DNA of 53,498 nucleotides, taken from NCBI RefSeq assembly GCF_019131995.1, contig NZ_JAHONA010000013.1:1-53498 (forward strand), written 5' to 3'. The notes below the pieces were generated by a model. The model searched no databases and was not told where the DNA came from. It saw only the letters and a list, made by a program, of their open reading frames with translations. How positions within the stretch are numbered: the first letter of the stretch is position 1; every line of letters starts with the position of its first letter. Positions 43,205 through 52,788 of this stretch are shown here, in pieces. The translations under genes were made by a program, and so were the position numbers. Origin of the DNA: Collinsella aerofaciens. GTDB taxonomy: Bacteria; Actinomycetota; Coriobacteriia; Coriobacteriales; Coriobacteriaceae.

Positions 43205-44125
43205 CTATTCGCCGCGGGGATGGGCTTGAGACACGGCACGTTTGAGCCGATCGGGCGTGAGGTGCGTGTAGATTTGCGTCGTGGACAGGCTCGCATGGCC
43301 TAGCAGCTCTTGAACCGAGCGCAGGTCCGCACCGCCCTCGAGCAAGTCGGTCGCAAAGGTATGGCGCATCGCATGCGGGGCGATGTCGGCCGGAATGCCG
43401 GCAAGTGTCGCCAGCGTATGGAACCGCCGCCTGAGCATGGCGGCACTCATGCGATTGCCGCGCGCCGATATAAGCAGCGGATGCGCCCCGGTAGCGGGGT
43501 CACGGCGCTTTGCCCGAGCGAGCAACTCCGGCCTCCCCTCCTCAATATAGAGACGCGTCGCCTCGAGCGCACGACGATACAGAGGGACGATACGTTCTTT
43601 GCTCCCCTTGCCCCACAGGCGCAGCGTGCGTTCGGACCACGCAATGGACTCCACATTGAGTGCTGCGAGCTCAGAGATACGGGCGCCCGAGGCATAGAGC
43701 AGCTCGAGCATCGCCGCATCGCGCAGTCCCGCGGGTGTTGAGGTATCAGGCGTCTTGAGCAGCGCCTCCACCTGTTGGGTCGTCAGCACACCGGGTAGAT
43801 CGCGCGGGAGCTTGGGCGAGGAAATTGCCGAGACCGCATCGCCCTCCACGACCCCCTCGGCAGCCATCCACCGATAAAGCGAGCGAACGGCAGACAGGTG
43901 TGCCGCAAGCGTTCGGGGAGCCACCTGCTCACGCGAAAGCTCGGCAAGATAGCGACGAATGGTGCGCACGTCGGCAGCGAAAGCATCTATATCCTCGCGC
44001 TCGCACCAGGCAGCAAAGCGCTCCAGCCTCGAGCCATAGGCCGTCACCGTGTTGGGAGAAAGCCCCTCGACACGTGAGATATAGGCGATAAACGAGTCAA
44101 CGGTGTCGTACAGGTCAAAGGCTAT
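43205..44125 (-). CDS. xerC: Tyrosine recombinase XerC-like, non-standard start
   Basis: A site-specific recombinase that resolves chromosome dimers with a partner. The catalytic set is visible: Arg in GARISEL, Lys in GKGSKERI, HAMRHTFA, LGHASLSTTQIY with His and Tyr. The first canonical start is GTG at 44047, but conserved N-terminal residues (FIAYISRVEGLSPNT) are encoded in frame before it with no stop. The only site with a good ribosome binding site is an ATA at 44125, nine bases after GGAGG. That gives 306 residues, the normal length, and overlaps trmFO by four bases. The 280-residue GTG form would lack the first DNA-clamp helix. Confidence 0.9.
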   Translation of the reverse strand: MAFDLYDTVDSFIAYISRVEGLSPNTVTAYGSRLERFAAWCEREDIDAFAADVRTIRRYLAELSREQVAPRTLAAHLSAVRSLYRWMAAEGVVEGDAVSAISSPKLPRDLPGVLTTQQVEALLKTPDTSTPAGLRDAAMLELLYASGARISELAALNVESIAWSERTLRLWGKGSKERIVPLYRRALEATRLYIEEGRPELLARAKRRDPATGAHPLLISARGNRMSAAMLRRRFHTLATLAGIPADIAPHAMRHTFATDLLEGGADLRSVQELLGHASLSTTQIYTHLTPDRLKRAVSQAHPRGE

Positions 44126-45459
44126 GACCGGTCGCCTCCAAACAGATCGGAGCGAGTGGCCAGATAGGCATCAAGGGCCTCGAGCGCACGGTCCGCATAG
44201 GCCTGGTAGCGGTCGCGCTTGCTGCGGCGCTTACCGTCCTCGAGCGGCGGCACCAGGCCAAAGTTGACATGCATAGGCTGATAGCCCACGGTGGCAGGAT
44301 CGGTCGCATAACCCACGAGCGCACCCAGGGCGCCCACACGCGGCAACTCGACGCCCGAGGCACCGATAGCCTCGGCATAGGTGTTGAGCGCCGCGAGCAG
44401 ACCTGTCGCCACGGCTTCCATGTACCCCTCGGTGCCGGTGATCTGACCGGCCAGGCGCACGCCGGTACCGGGCACGGCAAAGGTGCCATCGAGCACGTGC
44501 GGGGCGTCGACAAAGGTATTGCGGTGCATGACACCGTAGCGGAAGAACTCAGCGTTCTCCAGGCCCGGCACCATATGGAAGACGCGCTTCTGCTCGCCAA
44601 AGGTCAGGTTGGTCTGGAAGCCCACCAGGTTATAGGCGGTCTTCTCCTTGTTCTCGGCACGCAGCTGAATCGCCGCCCAGGGGCGACGTCCGGTACGCGG
44701 GTCGGTGAGGCCGACGGGCTTCATGGCACCAAAGCGGATGGCATCCTTGCCCGTGCGCGCGACCTCCTCGGCGGGCTGGCAGGCCTGGAACAGATCGCCG
44801 CCCTCAAAGTCTTTGAGCACCACGCGGTCGGCCGTGGTAAGCGCCTCGATAAAGGCCTCGTACTCCTCCTTGTTGAGCGGAGCGTTGAGATAGTCGCCGC
44901 TCCCCTGCTCCTCGTAGCGCGACTGCGAGAACAGCACGTCCATATCGAGCGTGGAGGCATCGACGATCGGCGCCGCGGCATCGAAGAACGCAAGGGCGTC
45001 GCCACCGACGAGCTTCATGACCTCTTCGCTCAGCGCAGGTGAACACAGCGGGCCCGCGGCAATGACCACGTGGCCCTCGGGAATCTGCGTGACCTCGCCG
45101 TGCACGACCTCGATATTGGGACGAGCGGCAACTTCGGCCTCGACAAGCTCGGAAAACTTGACGCGATCGACCGCTAAGGCGCCACCGGCGGGAACAGCCG
45201 CGCGATGGGCGCAATCGAGCAGAACTGAACCCATGCGCTCAAGCTCGGCCTTCAGCAAACCAGCCGCGGAATCCGGACGGGTCGACTTAAACGAATTGGA
45301 GCAGACGAGCTCTGCCAGGTGATCGGTATGGTGGGCCGGGGAGCTCACCTGGGGGCGCATCTCGCACAGCTTTACGGCAAACCCGCGATCTGCCAGCTGG
45401 ATCGCGCACTCCGAACCCGCCAGACCGCCACCGATAACTGTCACCTGATCGAACTGCAT
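44122..45459 (-). CDS. trmFO: Folate-dependent tRNA m5U54 methyltransferase TrmFO
   Basis: A 445-residue flavoenzyme that methylates U54 of tRNA using methylenetetrahydrofolate. The FAD loop is IGGGLAGSECA; ELVCSNSFKS, FFDAAAPIVDAST and MHVNFGLVPPLE are family blocks. The start is ATG at 45459, with AAAGGTG upstream; a TTG two codons earlier is also in frame. It lies between dprA and xerC, an order seen in many Gram-positive genomes. No trmA was seen. Confidence 0.96.
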   Translation of the reverse strand: MQFDQVTVIGGGLAGSECAIQLADRGFAVKLCEMRPQVSSPAHHTDHLAELVCSNSFKSTRPDSAAGLLKAELERMGSVLLDCAHRAAVPAGGALAVDRVKFSELVEAEVAARPNIEVVHGEVTQIPEGHVVIAAGPLCSPALSEEVMKLVGGDALAFFDAAAPIVDASTLDMDVLFSQSRYEEQGSGDYLNAPLNKEEYEAFIEALTTADRVVLKDFEGGDLFQACQPAEEVARTGKDAIRFGAMKPVGLTDPRTGRRPWAAIQLRAENKEKTAYNLVGFQTNLTFGEQKRVFHMVPGLENAEFFRYGVMHRNTFVDAPHVLDGTFAVPGTGVRLAGQITGTEGYMEAVATGLLAALNTYAEAIGASGVELPRVGALGALVGYATDPATVGYQPMHVNFGLVPPLEDGKRRSKRDRYQAYADRALEALDAYLATRSDLFGGDRS

Positions 45460-45473
45460 CTGCAAACACCTTT

Positions 45474-46409
45474 CTAATTGACACGTTTTCCATTGTGACC
45501 GAAGGGTGTCTGGGCGTGAAGGGCAAACTTGGAGGGCGCATACCTTCCATCCATCATGCGCTCGATAAGACCCTCGAGTTCAAGCGAACCCAAGAGTTTG
45601 AGTACGCCGACAGCATCGAGCGAGACGAGCGCCGCGATGTCGTCGACCTTGAGCGGAGAGGCGATGAGCGCATGCATCACGGTCTGCTGCGTTGGATCCA
45701 GGTCGGCAATGCCGGGAGCATCGGGGCGCGAGTAGCGCAGGGTTCCGTAGATGCGTGAGATAGCCATCTCGATAGATTCCTCGTCGACGATGCAGCAGGC
45801 ACCGTTCGCAATGAGGTAATTCGTGCCACGCGACTCGGGCGATAGGATCGACCCCGGCACGGCAAGAAGTTCGCGCCCCAAATCCATAGCAGCCTCGGCT
45901 GTAGAAAACGTCCCGGAAGGCATACCCGCCTCGGATACAAAGAGGGCTTGCGACAGGGCCGCGATCACGCGATTGCGGCGCGGAAAGGCGAACTTGCGCG
46001 GACCCATGCCCCACGGAGAGATCGACACGACCGCGCCACCCGTATCAAGCGTGCGCGTAATCAGCCCCGCGCTCGAACGCGGGTAGACCACGTCGGCGCC
46101 CGTCCCCAGCACCACAACGTGTTTGCCGCCGGCGTTGACCGCAGCCCAACCCGAGGCCTGGTCACAACCGACCGCACCGCCCGAAACTACCGTCACTCCC
46201 GCCTCAACCGCCACCTTCGCCGCAAGCTCTGCCACGGCAAGACCATACGGCGAGGCCTTGCGCGCGCCGATGATGGAGAGCGCGGGCGTCGAAAGCACCT
46301 CGGGGTTGCCGCGCACATAAAGCGTCTGGGGTAAATCAGAAAGCTCCAAAACGGTCTCGGGATACAACGCATCACCTGGATGCAGCTCGAAGGTCCCCTC
46401 GGCCATCAT
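45474..46409 (-). CDS. dprA: DNA processing protein DprA
   Basis: A 311-residue RecA loader that protects incoming single-stranded DNA in transformation. The Rossmann core has SIIGARKASPYG, VVSGGAVGCDQASGWAA and a glycine-rich MPSGTFSTAEAA. The C-terminal winged helix (about 240-295) is present. An N-terminal SAM domain is absent, as in some actinobacteria. ATG at 46409 overlaps the comM stop (ATGATG) after GGAGG. The frame is open much further upstream without homology. Confidence 0.94.
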   Translation of the reverse strand: MMAEGTFELHPGDALYPETVLELSDLPQTLYVRGNPEVLSTPALSIIGARKASPYGLAVAELAAKVAVEAGVTVVSGGAVGCDQASGWAAVNAGGKHVVVLGTGADVVYPRSSAGLITRTLDTGGAVVSISPWGMGPRKFAFPRRNRVIAALSQALFVSEAGMPSGTFSTAEAAMDLGRELLAVPGSILSPESRGTNYLIANGACCIVDEESIEMAISRIYGTLRYSRPDAPGIADLDPTQQTVMHALIASPLKVDDIAALVSLDAVGVLKLLGSLELEGLIERMMDGRYAPSKFALHAQTPFGHNGKRVN

Positions 46410-47929
46410 TGGTCCCTCCTTCCCTGGTACATCGCCGCCTCGAGCACGTGGTCCTGCGTCACTTGCTCGCTCTCGGCGACATCTGCGATCGTACGCGCAA
46501 TGCGAACCAGGCGCACGATGCCACGCCCTGTGAGATGCGTGCGTTTGGATAGGCCGAGTACGCATTTCTCGGCAGCATCATCAAGCTCAAAGGTCGAAAC
46601 GACGCCGTCAATGGACCGCGTCTCGTCATCCTCGGCCTCGGCATCTGCATCGTCCATACGGGATTCGCGCCAAGCGCGAAAAGCGCGACCGCGCACAACG
46701 TAGTCACGTAACTCGGCCGACGACATACCCTCTGCGCCCTCGATAATCACCTGGGGGTCGGGACGGGTCACATCGATCATCATGTCGATGCGGTCGGCCA
46801 AAGGGCCGCGCAGTTTAGACCGATAGCGCTCGACCATCGCCGCTGAGCAGCGACACGGTACCTCGCGATCGCCCAAAAAACCGCAGGGGCAGGGATTGCT
46901 CGCAGCCAGCAGCTGAAAGCGCGACGGGAAGGTAAAGGCCCCGTCGACGCGTACGATCCTCACATAGCCGCGCTCGATGGGCTGACGCAGCGTCTGCAGC
47001 ACACCCGTGGGAAACTCGGCAAGCTCGTCCAAAAAGAGCACGCCGCCATGAGCAAGGCTGATCTCACCCGGATGCACCGGGCGTCCTCCGCCAATGAGGC
47101 CCGCCGTTGAAATACTGTGGTGGGGACTGCGGAAGGGCCGATGACCTGCCAATAATCCATCGATGTTCTCGCCCAAGACCGAATGGATGCACAGCGCCTC
47201 CTGCTGGTCCTCAACGGAAAGCTCGGGCAGGATGCCGGTCATACGACGGGCGAGCATCGTCTTGCCCGATCCCGGGGACCCGATCATAAGCAAACCGAGC
47301 TCACCCGCTGCCGCCAGCGCCATGCCGCGTTTGGCAACCTCCTGCCCCAGTACGTCGGCATAGTCGAGCTCGGGCTCAAAGGTCGCCTCGACGCCCTCAG
47401 AATCCAAGTAGCGCCGCGCGGCATCGCCCATACCATGAGCAAGCTGAGACAAATGATCGATAAAGCCGCAATCCACGCCCGCGAGTGGCACATGCTGGTC
47501 GGACCTGCCGGCGATAAAAGACAGCCCCATATCACGCGCCAATAGCTGAAACGCCACCTCGCCCTTGACGGGAAGCACCGTACCGTCCAAGCCAAGCTCA
47601 CCAGCAATAAGACAACGATCGAGGTTGTCGCGGGGAATCTGACCATCGGCCGCCAATACCGCGATGGCGATGGGCAGATCAAAGCCGCTACCGGTCTTGC
47701 GAATATCGCCGGGCGCCAGATTGACCGTAATGCCCGAGCGCGGGATCTCGAACCCGGCGGAGCGCATCGCGCAGCGAATACGACCGCGTGACTCCATCAC
47801 CTCCATACTCGGGATGCCGAGCATCTGGATGCCCGGAACGCCACCGGCAAGCGAGACCTCGACCGTGACGTGAATCGCCTCGACGCCGCGGATGCAGGCC
47901 GCGTGAACGGCAAACGTCTCGAACGCCAT
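46406..47929 (-). CDS. comM: ComM/YifB-family Mg-chelatase-like ATPase
   Basis: A 507-residue AAA+ protein. ComM is a branch-migration helicase that aids integration of transforming DNA. The N-terminal ChlI-like fold begins ETFAVHAACIRGVEAIHV; Walker A is GSPGSGKTMLA, Walker B is GVLFLDELAEF, and a zinc-like CPCGFLGDREVPCRC block follows. ATG at 47929 overlaps the yraN stop by one base (TGATG). comM-dprA adjacency supports a role in DNA uptake. Confidence 0.94.
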   Translation of the reverse strand: MAFETFAVHAACIRGVEAIHVTVEVSLAGGVPGIQMLGIPSMEVMESRGRIRCAMRSAGFEIPRSGITVNLAPGDIRKTGSGFDLPIAIAVLAADGQIPRDNLDRCLIAGELGLDGTVLPVKGEVAFQLLARDMGLSFIAGRSDQHVPLAGVDCGFIDHLSQLAHGMGDAARRYLDSEGVEATFEPELDYADVLGQEVAKRGMALAAAGELGLLMIGSPGSGKTMLARRMTGILPELSVEDQQEALCIHSVLGENIDGLLAGHRPFRSPHHSISTAGLIGGGRPVHPGEISLAHGGVLFLDELAEFPTGVLQTLRQPIERGYVRIVRVDGAFTFPSRFQLLAASNPCPCGFLGDREVPCRCSAAMVERYRSKLRGPLADRIDMMIDVTRPDPQVIIEGAEGMSSAELRDYVVRGRAFRAWRESRMDDADAEAEDDETRSIDGVVSTFELDDAAEKCVLGLSKRTHLTGRGIVRLVRIARTIADVAESEQVTQDHVLEAAMYQGRRDQ

Positions 47930-48414
47930 CACGACACCTGCCAATCGAACGCGTTGTACTGATGCTCGATCTCGGCAATATGCCCGCCACGAATGGTGAC
48001 ACCCACGGCATCGAAGCGAATCGCCTTGAGCGGATAATGCTCCATGAGGTAGCAACTTGCGATGCGGCGGTAACGGCGTTGCTTTTGGGCGTCCACGGCC
48101 TCCTCGGGAAAGACCCGCGTGTCGCAATCCAGTGCAACGCGTCTGGTCTTGACCTCGGCCATCACCACGACATCGTCGAGCTCATCGAGCAGCACCAGAT
48201 CGGCCTCGCCCTCAGTGCAACGATAACCCTGCTCCAGCAAGGTGTAGCCGCGCTCGTTAAAATAGTCGATGGTGATCAGCTCGCCCAGCATGCCCAGCTC
48301 GCGGGGACTGAGTCCCTTGATAAACTCGGGCGTCATCGCCCCGCAGTCGAGCTCGCCGTTTTCCCAACGCTCCTTGAGCTGCTGCGTCTTGCTCTTTTTG
48401 CTTGCGGCACTCAT
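47929..48414 (-). CDS. UPF0102 (YraN) family endonuclease-like protein
   Basis: A 161-residue protein of the YraN family, with a predicted PD-(D/E)XK nuclease fold: GELITIDYFNERGYTLLEQGYR, an acidic residue in EGEADLV, and VVMAEVKTRR carrying the E-x-K. The function is not established; some homologues affect recombination. A 45-residue N-terminal extension is longer than usual. The ATG at 48414 follows AAAGGAG. It is the first gene of the comM-dprA group. Confidence 0.88.
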   Translation of the reverse strand: MSAASKKSKTQQLKERWENGELDCGAMTPEFIKGLSPRELGMLGELITIDYFNERGYTLLEQGYRCTEGEADLVLLDELDDVVVMAEVKTRRVALDCDTRVFPEEAVDAQKQRRYRRIASCYLMEHYPLKAIRFDAVGVTIRGGHIAEIEHQYNAFDWQVS

Positions 48415-48512
48415 AGGGTCTCCTTTCCCGCACACTGAATTGCCCCGATGATGAGGGCACCTTTCATGCGGGTAAGTACCGGAAGCAAACCAAAAGCTAA
48501 CCAAATGCCGTC

Positions 48513-48554
48513 AAAAAACGGGCCGTATGCAGCAATGGTGTTGCATACGGCCCG
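48513..48554 (-). terminator. Rho-independent terminator of rnhB
   Basis: Thirteen-base perfect arms (48519-48531, 48542-48554) followed by TTTTTT on the minus strand. Confidence 0.92.
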
Positions 48555-48603
48555 CTACCAGCAGGTTTATAAAACCCCAGAGGTCCCTGTCTCCACAATT
48601 GAC

Positions 48604-49392
48604 CTAGAAAAGGCGCTCAGTCTGCAGAAAGTTTCCGCAAAAGCTCACGCGGTGCAGAGGACAAAGTCCATGTTTGCGAATGGCCTCGATGTGCTCGGGG
48701 CTTGCGTAGCCTTTCGATTCGGCCAAATGGTACTCGGGATACTCGGCATCGTACTCGACCATCATCTCATCACGCGTGACCTTGGCCATGATGGACGCCG
48801 CGGCGATACAGGCGATCTTGGCATCGCCCTTCACCACGTCACGCTCGTTAGGAACGGCGCCCAAGGGGTTGCCATCCATGAGGACGCAGTCGGGTTCAAG
48901 TCCCGTATCGGCCACGGCGCCCGCAACGGCGGTACGGATAGCACGGGCCATGCCCATCTCATCGATATCCTTCGGCGCGATATGGCAAAAACCGATCGCC
49001 GTCGCCACCTCGGCAATCTTCACGGAGAGCAGCTCGCGGCGCGCCGGCGTGAGCTTTTTGGAATCGTTGATGCCCCAGATGCGCGGCTCCATGGGAAGGC
49101 ACACGGCACACACCGTCAGGGGACCGGCCACCGATCCGCGACCCACCTCGTCGACACCAACGACCACCCCATCGCCGCCAAGCTCATGCATAAGCTCGTA
49201 CATGCCATTGACGCGCTCGCGCTCGGCGACCTCTTTGGAATGGCGTTTGAGGGCGCGTTCACAAGCCTTGATCACCTGCTGGCGCGGATCCTCGCGATAA
49301 TGCTCCACGAGGGCAGGAATCTCCTCAAACGTAGCGCTCGCCAACTCACCGGCAACCTGCGATGCCGAAACCGAGCTCGTCATGTTGGCCAT
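48604..49392 (-). CDS. rnhB: Ribonuclease HII
   Basis: A 262-residue RNase HII that removes ribonucleotides from DNA. Catalytic acids are in GVDEVGRGSVAGPL and later in LMDGN and KGDAKI. About 75 N-terminal residues precede the fold, an extension common in Gram-positive RNase HII. The ATG at 49392 has GGAGGG nine bases before, and a second ATG three codons later is possible. Terminators on both sides suggest its own unit. Confidence 0.96.
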   Translation of the reverse strand: MANMTSSVSASQVAGELASATFEEIPALVEHYREDPRQQVIKACERALKRHSKEVAERERVNGMYELMHELGGDGVVVGVDEVGRGSVAGPLTVCAVCLPMEPRIWGINDSKKLTPARRELLSVKIAEVATAIGFCHIAPKDIDEMGMARAIRTAVAGAVADTGLEPDCVLMDGNPLGAVPNERDVVKGDAKIACIAAASIMAKVTRDEMMVEYDAEYPEYHLAESKGYASPEHIEAIRKHGLCPLHRVSFCGNFLQTERLF

Positions 49393-49421
49393 ACCAGGCC
49401 CTCCTTGCATGCAAATCAGAT

Positions 49422-49451
49422 AAAAAGAAGGGCCACCCGAAGGTGACCCTT
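49422..49451 (-). terminator. Rho-independent terminator of rplS
   Basis: Ten-base arms (49428-49437, 49442-49451) with one G-U pair and a UUCG loop closed by C-G, followed by CTTTTT on the minus strand. Confidence 0.9.
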
Positions 49452-49485
49452 GTGTCCAAACGAGTGGACAGACGCTGCGATCTTC

Positions 49486-49827
49486 TTAGCGCTTCTCGGG
49501 GATGCGAGCAGCCTTGCCCACCTTGTCGCGGAGGTAGTACAGCTTGGCGCGACGGACGCGACCATGACGAACGACCTCGAGCTTGGCGATCTTGGGGCTG
49601 TGAAGCGGGAAGGTACGCTCAACACCGACACCGAAGGACATCTTGCGGACGGTGAAGGTCTCGCGGGCACCGGCGCCGGCCATGCGGATGACGTCGCCCT
49701 GGAAGACCTGGATGCGCTCGCGGTCGCCTTCCTTAATGCGGTAGTGAACCTTGACGTTGTCGGCGACGCGAACCTGAGGAATGTCCTCGCGGATCTGCTG
49801 ACGCTCGATTGCGCGGATGTAATCCAT
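49486..49827 (-). CDS. rplS: Large ribosomal subunit protein bL19
   Basis: A 113-residue L19 at the 30S-50S interface. Family blocks are [33 protein letters not shown] and [18 protein letters not shown]. The ATG at 49827 follows AAGGA; an in-frame start two codons earlier is less well placed. It is transcribed alone between a promoter near 49900 and a UUCG terminator. Confidence 0.97.
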   Translation of the reverse strand: MDYIRAIERQQIREDIPQVRVADNVKVHYRIKEGDRERIQVFQGDVIRMAGAGARETFTVRKMSFGVGVERTFPLHSPKIAKLEVVRHGRVRRAKLYYLRDKVGKAARIPEKR

Positions 49828-49851
49828 GTGCAATTCCTTACTCTTCTAGAG

Positions 49852-49875
49852 GTGCCGTACCACCTTGGCCGGCAC
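49852..49875 (-). promoter_or_regulatory. Hairpin in the rplS leader
   Basis: GTGCCG and CGGCAC pair (six bases, extendable) about 25 bases before the start. It may be a regulatory stem, but only short pairing is seen. Confidence 0.3.
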
Positions 49876-49896
49876 GTAGTTGAACAAACGTATTCG

Positions 49897-49924
49897 AGTA
49901 TACACGCGCGGGTTTCTGCTGCAA
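49897..49924 (-). promoter_or_regulatory. Promoter of rplS
   Basis: On the minus strand TTGCAG (49924-49919) and TATACT (49902-49897) are 16 bases apart. The predicted start is about 65 bases before the gene. Confidence 0.6.
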
Positions 49925-49969
49925 GAACAATTTTTTGCGCAGACAAAAAGACAAAACCCGCACATGATA

Positions 49970-49999
49970 ACCGCCCGCCTCACGAATGAGACGGGCGGT
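49970..49999 (-). terminator. Hairpin terminator of ppdK
   Basis: ACCGCCCG and CTC arms pair over 12 bases with one G-U (49970-49981, 49988-49999), 38 bases past the ppdK stop. The U-run is weak (TTATC). Confidence 0.7.
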
Positions 50000-50037
50000 A
50001 TGAAGGGGGGCTACGCTAGGCGTCTAAACGCTAAACG

Positions 50038-52788
50038 CTAGGCGGAACGCTTGGCCTCGAGCTTGGCCTGGGCGGCAGCCAGACGTGCGAGGGGCACACG
50101 ATAGGGCGAGCAGGACACGTAGTCCACGTCGGCCACGTTAAACAGGCCCTTGATGGACTTGGGGTCGCCGCCGTGTTCGCCGCACACGCCAAAGTGCATG
50201 TCGGGATTGGTGGCGCGGCCCTTCTCGACGGCCAAGCGCACGAGCTCCAGCACCGCCGTGTCGATGGTCTCGAAGGGGTTGTCCTTCAGGATCTTCTTGT
50301 GCAGGTACAGCGGAATGAACTTGGCCTCGGCATCGTCGCGGGAGAAGCCGAAGGTCGTCTGGGTGAGGTCGTTGGTGCCAAAGCAGAAGAAGTCGGCATG
50401 ATGGGCGATCTCGTCGGCGACCATGCAGGCGCGCGGCAGCTCGAGCATCGTGCCCACGGGAATGTTGAGCTCGACACCTTCCTCGGAGGAAACCTCGGCG
50501 ATGACACGCTCAATGACCTCGCGGGTCTGGACATGCTCTGCCGTGATGGAAACGAGCGGAACCATGATCTCGGGGCGTGGGTCGACACCATCCTTGAGAA
50601 GGCGGGCAGCAGCCGTGGCCACAGCGCGGACCTGCATGAGCGGCAGATCGCCAAAGACGACGGACAGGCGCACGCCGCGCAGGCCGAGCATCGGGTTGGA
50701 CTCGACCATGCCGTCAATGCGACGCAGGCGGGCGCGCAAGACGGCAAGCTCTTCCTCGCTGGCGCCAGCGGCTTCCTTCTTGGTGATGGCGACCTCAAGC
50801 TCGCGAGGATTATCCAGGAACTCATGAAGCGGCGGATCGAGCAGGCGGACGACCACATCGCGACCGGACATGGTCTTAAACATCGCCAGGAAGTCCTCGG
50901 TCTGAACCTTGAGCAGGTCGGCCAGGGCCTGCTGCTTCACGGCCTCATCGTCAGAAAGGATAAAGCTCTGGATGATGTTCTTGCGATCGCCCAGGAACAT
51001 GTGCTCGGTGCGGCACAGGCCAATAGCCTCGGCGCCAAACTCGAGTGCGAGCGCGGCGTCCTCGGGGTTGTCGGCGTTGACGCGCACGTGGTTGGCGTGC
51101 CCGTCGCTCTCCTCCAGACGAATCTCGTCGGCCCAGGACAGAATGGCATCCAGGTCGCCGGTGAGCTCGGCGGAGACCAGGTCGATCGCGCCATCGACAA
51201 CAATGCCCTGGGTACCGTCGATGGAAATGATGTCGCCCTCGTGCAATACGCGATCGCTGCCCTCGATGCGCACGACCTTCTCGGCGGCATCGATATGGAA
51301 GCGCTCGACACCGCAGACGCAGGGCGTACCCATGCCGCGGGCGATAACGGCGGCGTGGCTCGTCTTGCCACCATGGCTCGTCAGGATGCCCTCGGCGGCA
51401 ACCATGCCCTTCAGGTCGTCGGGGTTGGTCTCCCAGCGGACCAGGATGACCTTGTGGCCTTCGGCGGAACGCGCGACGGCGTCATCGCTCGAGAACACGA
51501 CCTCACCCACGGCGGCACCAGGGCTGGCATTAAGGCCGCATGCGAGCGCCTCATACTTCTTGGAGGAATCAAACTGCGGATGCAGGAGCTGGTCGAGCTG
51601 TGCAGGGTCGATGCGGCTCACAGCCTCCTCACGGGTGATCAGTCCCTCCTCGACCATCTCGATGGCAATGCGCAGGGCCGCGGTGGCGGTACGCTTGCCC
51701 ACGCGGGTCTGGAGCATCCAGAGCTTGCCCTGCTCGATGGTGAACTCGATGTCGCACATGTCGCGATAGTGATCCTCGAGCGTCAGGAAGACGCGCTCGA
51801 GCTCCTCGCCTGCGGACTCAAGCCCCGGAGTGGTCTTGAGATCGGCGATGGGCTCGGTGTTGCGAATGCCGGCGACGACGTCCTCGCCCTGGGCGTTGAC
51901 CAGAAAGTCGCCGTAGAACTCCTTGGTGCCGTCGGCCGGGTTGCGGGTGAAGGCGACGCCGGTCGCAGAGGTCTCGCCCTTGTTGCCAAAAGCCATGGCC
52001 TGGACGTTGACGGCGGTGCCGAGCTCGTCGGAGATGCCGTGCTGCTTGCGGTAAATGCAGGCGCGCTCGTTCATCCAGCTGCCAAAGACGGCCTGGATGG
52101 CAAGGCGAAGCTGGAGCTCCGGATCGTGCGGAAAGACGGGCTTACCATCGGCGACCTCGAGCTCGGGGTACAGGGCGGCCTCGACGTTGGCGGAGAAGAT
52201 GCCCTTGAAGGTCTCGACGAGCTCCTGCAGGTCCTCGGCCGAAAGCTCGGAATCGACGCGGACGCCGGCAACCAGGCGGGCCTGGGTCAGGGCGTTCTCG
52301 AACAGGTCGGCGTCGACGCCCATGACGACGTTGGAGAACATCTGGATAAAGCGGCGATAGCTGTCCCAAGCAAAGCGCGGGTTCTGCGTCTGGGCGATGA
52401 GGCCCAGGACGGAATCGTCGTTGAGGCCCAGATTGAGGACCGTGTCCATCATGCCGGGCATGGAGAACGGAGCGCCAGAGCGCACCGAGACGAGCAGCGG
52501 ATCGTTGGCATCTCCGAGCTTCTTGCCGCAGCGGGCTTCGAGGTCGGCCTCGGCGGCAACGATCTCGTCAAGCGCGCCGGCAGGCCAAACATTGCCGGCA
52601 CCGGAGTACTCAACGCAGGTCTGGCAGGTAATGGTAAAGCCACCGGGGACCGGCAGGCCGATACGGCTCATCTCGGCAAGGTTAGCGCCCTTGCCGCCAA
52701 GCACAAAGTTCATAGACTTGTCGCCCTCGGTGACACAAGTGCCCTGGGCGTCGGTTCCAAAACGGTAAACCCTCTTGCAATCGCTCAC
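50038..52788 (-). CDS. ppdK: Pyruvate, phosphate dikinase
   Basis: A 916-residue enzyme that interconverts pyruvate and PEP with ATP and phosphate, reversible in anaerobes and able to save energy in glycolysis. The N-terminal nucleotide domain begins RVYRFG, GGKGANLAEM; the phosphohistidine is His478 in GGKTSHAAVIARG; the C-terminal pyruvate barrel has the catalytic Cys in CGEHGG. Start is GTG at 52788 with AAGGGGAAG upstream. It has a long regulated upstream region with a LacI-type site shared with adhE. Confidence 0.97.
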   Translation of the reverse strand: MSDCKRVYRFGTDAQGTCVTEGDKSMNFVLGGKGANLAEMSRIGLPVPGGFTITCQTCVEYSGAGNVWPAGALDEIVAAEADLEARCGKKLGDANDPLLVSVRSGAPFSMPGMMDTVLNLGLNDDSVLGLIAQTQNPRFAWDSYRRFIQMFSNVVMGVDADLFENALTQARLVAGVRVDSELSAEDLQELVETFKGIFSANVEAALYPELEVADGKPVFPHDPELQLRLAIQAVFGSWMNERACIYRKQHGISDELGTAVNVQAMAFGNKGETSATGVAFTRNPADGTKEFYGDFLVNAQGEDVVAGIRNTEPIADLKTTPGLESAGEELERVFLTLEDHYRDMCDIEFTIEQGKLWMLQTRVGKRTATAALRIAIEMVEEGLITREEAVSRIDPAQLDQLLHPQFDSSKKYEALACGLNASPGAAVGEVVFSSDDAVARSAEGHKVILVRWETNPDDLKGMVAAEGILTSHGGKTSHAAVIARGMGTPCVCGVERFHIDAAEKVVRIEGSDRVLHEGDIISIDGTQGIVVDGAIDLVSAELTGDLDAILSWADEIRLEESDGHANHVRVNADNPEDAALALEFGAEAIGLCRTEHMFLGDRKNIIQSFILSDDEAVKQQALADLLKVQTEDFLAMFKTMSGRDVVVRLLDPPLHEFLDNPRELEVAITKKEAAGASEEELAVLRARLRRIDGMVESNPMLGLRGVRLSVVFGDLPLMQVRAVATAAARLLKDGVDPRPEIMVPLVSITAEHVQTREVIERVIAEVSSEEGVELNIPVGTMLELPRACMVADEIAHHADFFCFGTNDLTQTTFGFSRDDAEAKFIPLYLHKKILKDNPFETIDTAVLELVRLAVEKGRATNPDMHFGVCGEHGGDPKSIKGLFNVADVDYVSCSPYRVPLARLAAAQAKLEAKRSA

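Noticed and set aside
43205..44047. xerC starting at GTG 44047
   Set aside because: The conserved N-terminal helix is encoded upstream in frame and the GTG has no well-placed ribosome binding site.
50000..50040. Short direct repeats (CTAAACG, CTAGGCG) at the ppdK stop as an attachment site
   Set aside because: Only a few bases long, adjacent and slippage-like, with no integrase gene beside them.
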